Assembly (NCBI RefSeq): GCF_020882245.1
Contig: NC_083598.1
Coordinates: 16,919,178-16,983,177 of the forward strand
Direction of reading: 5' to 3'
DNA length: 64,000 nucleotides
DNA from: Rhopalosiphum padi
Taxonomy: Eukaryota > Arthropoda > Insecta > Hemiptera > Aphididae
Below, one piece after another: positions 61,601 to 64,000 of the stretch. The position numbers were made by a program, and so were the translations under genes. Each line of letters starts with the position of its first letter. The stretch's first letter is position 1. The notes under the pieces are model-generated. The model was not told where the DNA came from. It did no database searches and saw nothing but the letters and a program-made list of their open reading frames with translations.

Positions 61601-64000
61601 AATAACATACTAACATGACGTAGTAATTTCCATATCATTTTGTTAACCATTTGATGTAGATTCAACAATTGTGGCGAGATCAACAGAAGGAGTTGGGTGG
61701 ACTACTATTCGAAGTGAATTGTCTAATGAATTTGTAGTTGGCGGAGTAACTGCAGAGGGTTCCATTCTCATGACTGACATTATACTATCAGTGAATTGTT
61801 GTGCAGCTTGCTATAATATATTTAATATAATTTAATATTTTATAAATTTAACATATAATTCATTTTATAAAATAAAGAATTGATTTATAAATAATTATGG
61901 GTTCAAACAACTACCTTTACTGCTAAATTCTCTGCAGAAGATATTTGATCTGTATTGGTTACAGAAACAATAGCATTATTATCATTAGATGCTTCAGGTA
62001 AAATAGGAGTAGAACTAGACATTCTTGTCATGATGCTAGATAAGGCTGCATTTGGAATGTTTTTGAATATTTTTGAAGCTATTACAAAAAAAATAAATAA
62101 ATATATACACAATTAATAATCATTGATATTTCAATTTTTTAATGGTTGCAAATAATTAACATGCAATTAAAACAAAGGTTTTCTATTAAAAAAATATACA
62201 TATAATATGAGAACATCATGTTGAAAAATTTAGTCTTCACAGTGCTTGATTTGGAAAGGCGTATCACATCACTCATTCTATTTTTATAATATTGAAGCAT
62301 AATAAATTATTTTAGCACACTTATTGTAGATTATAAATATTCATTAGATATTTGTCTTTATTTTTTTTGCTAATTCAAGCACTGATTATACTATGGTGCA
62401 AGCTATAATTATATTTTAAATTGTGTATAAATGCTTACGGGTAATCTAAATTCTAAAGGATACATTTTAACTATACATTTATACAAAGGGTTCTGCATGC
62501 TACAAATTAAAACACACAACTGGTAAAGTTTTTGAGATTATACACAATTATCTTATTTATCACATACAGGCAGATGTAGGTTGGGGTTCACTGACTAGCC
62601 GTAGATCATACTTTCCTTCAGCACCCATTCGGTATGAGTTTGTAACTCCATGATCCCACACAACGTCTATCCAACCTGACCCCAATATTAAAGTCTTAAA
62701 TTTAAGACTTAAAATTCACATTATTATAATAAATTAACTAATAACACTATTTACCATTGTGCAAGTCTCCAGTAACTGTTCCTACACAAGGTGGATTTCC
62801 ATCTTGATCCCTCCATTTCCAATCAATGCCACGCATAACTCTAGCACCAGTCACCATTTGCTTATACATTTGAGCCTTAAACATACGTCTTTGACGTTTT
62901 AGACTAGCTTCTGCTTCTTTAGCTGCTTTGCCTACAGTACATAATTTTTTTTTTATTTATGGTTAAAAAATATTATGAATTATTAACTCACCCAAGTCTT
63001 CGCATACACCAGTAACATTTCCATAAATCTCAAAACCAGATAATGAGAGATAATGTGTTTGCCCTGATGCATTTTTACCATTCTGTTGTATTCTAATATG
63101 TCGCCAACCCTGAGTTTCTTCCTTATCATTTATTTCTATGGACCAAGTAGCAGTATTTCCTGGTTCATTTAATGCTGTATCATCAATGTGTGTGTATAAT
63201 GTAGTCCAATTAGTGCCATCTTTAGACATCTGTTCAAAACATAGATATATGATAAAGAAAAATATTAATCAAAATATATAATTATTTATTACTTGGAATA
63301 ACCAATTTCGTAGTGCAGAACGGCCATAACCTCTGGCATGCCTAAGTGTATAATCAGTTGGAATTATAAATAATCCTAAGTCAATCGAAAACCATGCCTT
63401 GCTATCATCATTAGTATGACAGTTAATTGCAACAGAATCCCTGCTTAGAATATCTTCTACTTGACCATATGGTAAATTACGACCATCTGAAGATTGAACT
63501 AGCATTAATCCATATTGACCTGGGTTAACCCAATCTACTGATGTTTTTCCATTTGTACCAATCCAATATAAGACACCATTTTTATCAAAATCATAATAAT
63601 GCTTGAACTTCATTGGTATATTATTTTTATCTTTGAGTTTCTTAACATAATTATAAGTGACACGTTCATGATCATACCACTGTTTTGCAACCATTTTTAG
63701 TAGATGTTTTTCAAGTTGATGCACAGTTGTTAGAGGCTCCATTCTTAAGCCTCTACCTGTACGATCAACAAGAGTGGTTTCTTTTACAGCTTTTTCCAAA
63801 CGGAATCTTATACGTCTTGATAATATCTAAAAAAAAAAAAAAATGTTTTAACATCAATATACATTTTTTTATAGATTAACTATTATTATTTTACTTGTAA
63901 TCCATGAAAAGCACCAGGTGATTCATATAAATACACAGGTAATCTTTCAATAGATTCTAAAACAGATATCAGCTTTTGCACTAAAACAGAAGCACAAGTC
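55643..64000 (-). CDS. HECTD1: HECTD1 E3 ubiquitin ligase, C-terminal part (runs off right edge)
   Basis: HECT-type ubiquitin ligase. Nineteen exons, 5' to 3': 64000-63895 (partial), 63826-63293, 63229-62992, 62931-62755, 62675-62568, 62078-61915, 61810-61648, 61569-61403, 61318-61168, 61083-60799, 60313-60147, 60086-59934, 59822-59502, 59442-59312, 58851-58634, 57605-57392, 57327-57038, 56962-56692, 56627-56100 and, as final exon, 55925-55643. They join in frame into 1555 residues. Order: IERLPVYLYESPG and a KMVAKQWYDHERV block; a discoidin/SUN-like domain (WFSIDLG, TLRHARGYGRSALRNW, GWRHIRIQQNGKNASGQTHY); a MIB/HERC2 domain (RVMRGIDWKWRDQDG, GWIDVVWDHG, SYRMGAEG); a long Ser/Asn-rich linker; an acidic stretch; AFDPRPGRTNV; then the HECT domain of about 450 residues with the catalytic Cys in VNTCVHYLKLPEY, 32 residues from the end. 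The ankyrin part of HECTD1 would lie beyond the window. No lesion seen. The count is nineteen complete exons plus the partial first. Confidence 0.97.
58037..58455. mobile_element. 419-bp TTAA-type MITE in HECTD1 intron
   Basis: TTAA flanks on both sides (58033-58036 and 58456-58459). Terminal inverted repeats: AAAGGACACTACACCTACAT at the left against AGAGGACGCTACACCCTTAT as reverse complement of the right end, continuing through GTGTTGTCTC in both. TTAA targeting suggests a piggyBac-like origin. The element has no coding capacity. The same family left a solo end in nompC intron 1. Confidence 0.85.

Noticed and set aside
1..64000. CRISPR arrays, operons, rRNA and tRNA genes
   Set aside because: None seen; the sequence is eukaryotic nuclear DNA with spliced genes, and the direct repeats present are transposon- or microsatellite-related.

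Overview
The window looks like nuclear DNA of an aphid (Hemiptera, Aphididae). It is very AT-rich, has many short introns with GT-AG borders, encodes insect-type proteins, and is full of small DNA-transposon remnants. The insect assignment follows from the proteins. The aphid assignment is inference from base composition and from the recurrent TAGGTA/TACCTA motif.

Layout. 1-2600: no coding exon recognised; a fold-back element here carries a second element inside it. 2601-13713 (+): 25 exons of nompC, a TRPN mechanotransduction channel; the N-terminal exons lie outside the window. 15699-18119 (-): pih1d1, an R2TP-type PIH1 protein, 7 exons, with a piggyBac-like MITE in one intron. 19321-26438 (-): FIG4, a SAC-domain phosphoinositide phosphatase, 14 exons, 840 residues, several MITEs in its introns. 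26439-33949: gene-poor, with copy A of a 1.5-kb non-coding repeat and a 0.63-kb inverted-repeat element. 33950-40918 (+): a 13-exon coiled-coil gene, probably SCLT1; its large intron holds a 2158-bp Mutator-like element with matching 8-bp target duplications and eight copies of a 10-bp subterminal motif. 40971-43519 (-): the C-terminal two-thirds of glycine-cleavage T-protein (gcvT/AMT), its last exon split by a dead mariner. 45143-47285 (-): a decayed secreted PEBP gene next to a tandem duplicate of its 5' end. 48774-50470: hAT-type elements and a triplicated unrecognised exon. 51740-54211: copy B of the 1.5-kb repeat, containing a 1002-bp hAT element that itself contains an 84-bp element, each with perfect 8-bp target duplications. 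55643-64000 (-): the C-terminal 19 exons of HECTD1, a HECT E3 ubiquitin ligase, continuing past the right edge.

The intact genes (nompC, pih1d1, FIG4, SCLT1-like, HECTD1) are unrelated single-copy-type eukaryotic genes and form no pathway together. The stretch from 41 to 54 kb differs: it concentrates broken genes, partial duplications and nested transposons. I found no convincing new multi-gene system. The most unusual items are the nested transposon stack, the MULE with mirrored motif arrays, the mariner-split T-protein, the PEBP pseudogene with its duplicated exon, and the unrecognised triplicated exon. Exon coordinates were derived by hand from splice sites and reading-frame continuity; total coding lengths divide by three for FIG4, pih1d1, the SCLT1-like gene, nompC and the HECTD1 part.
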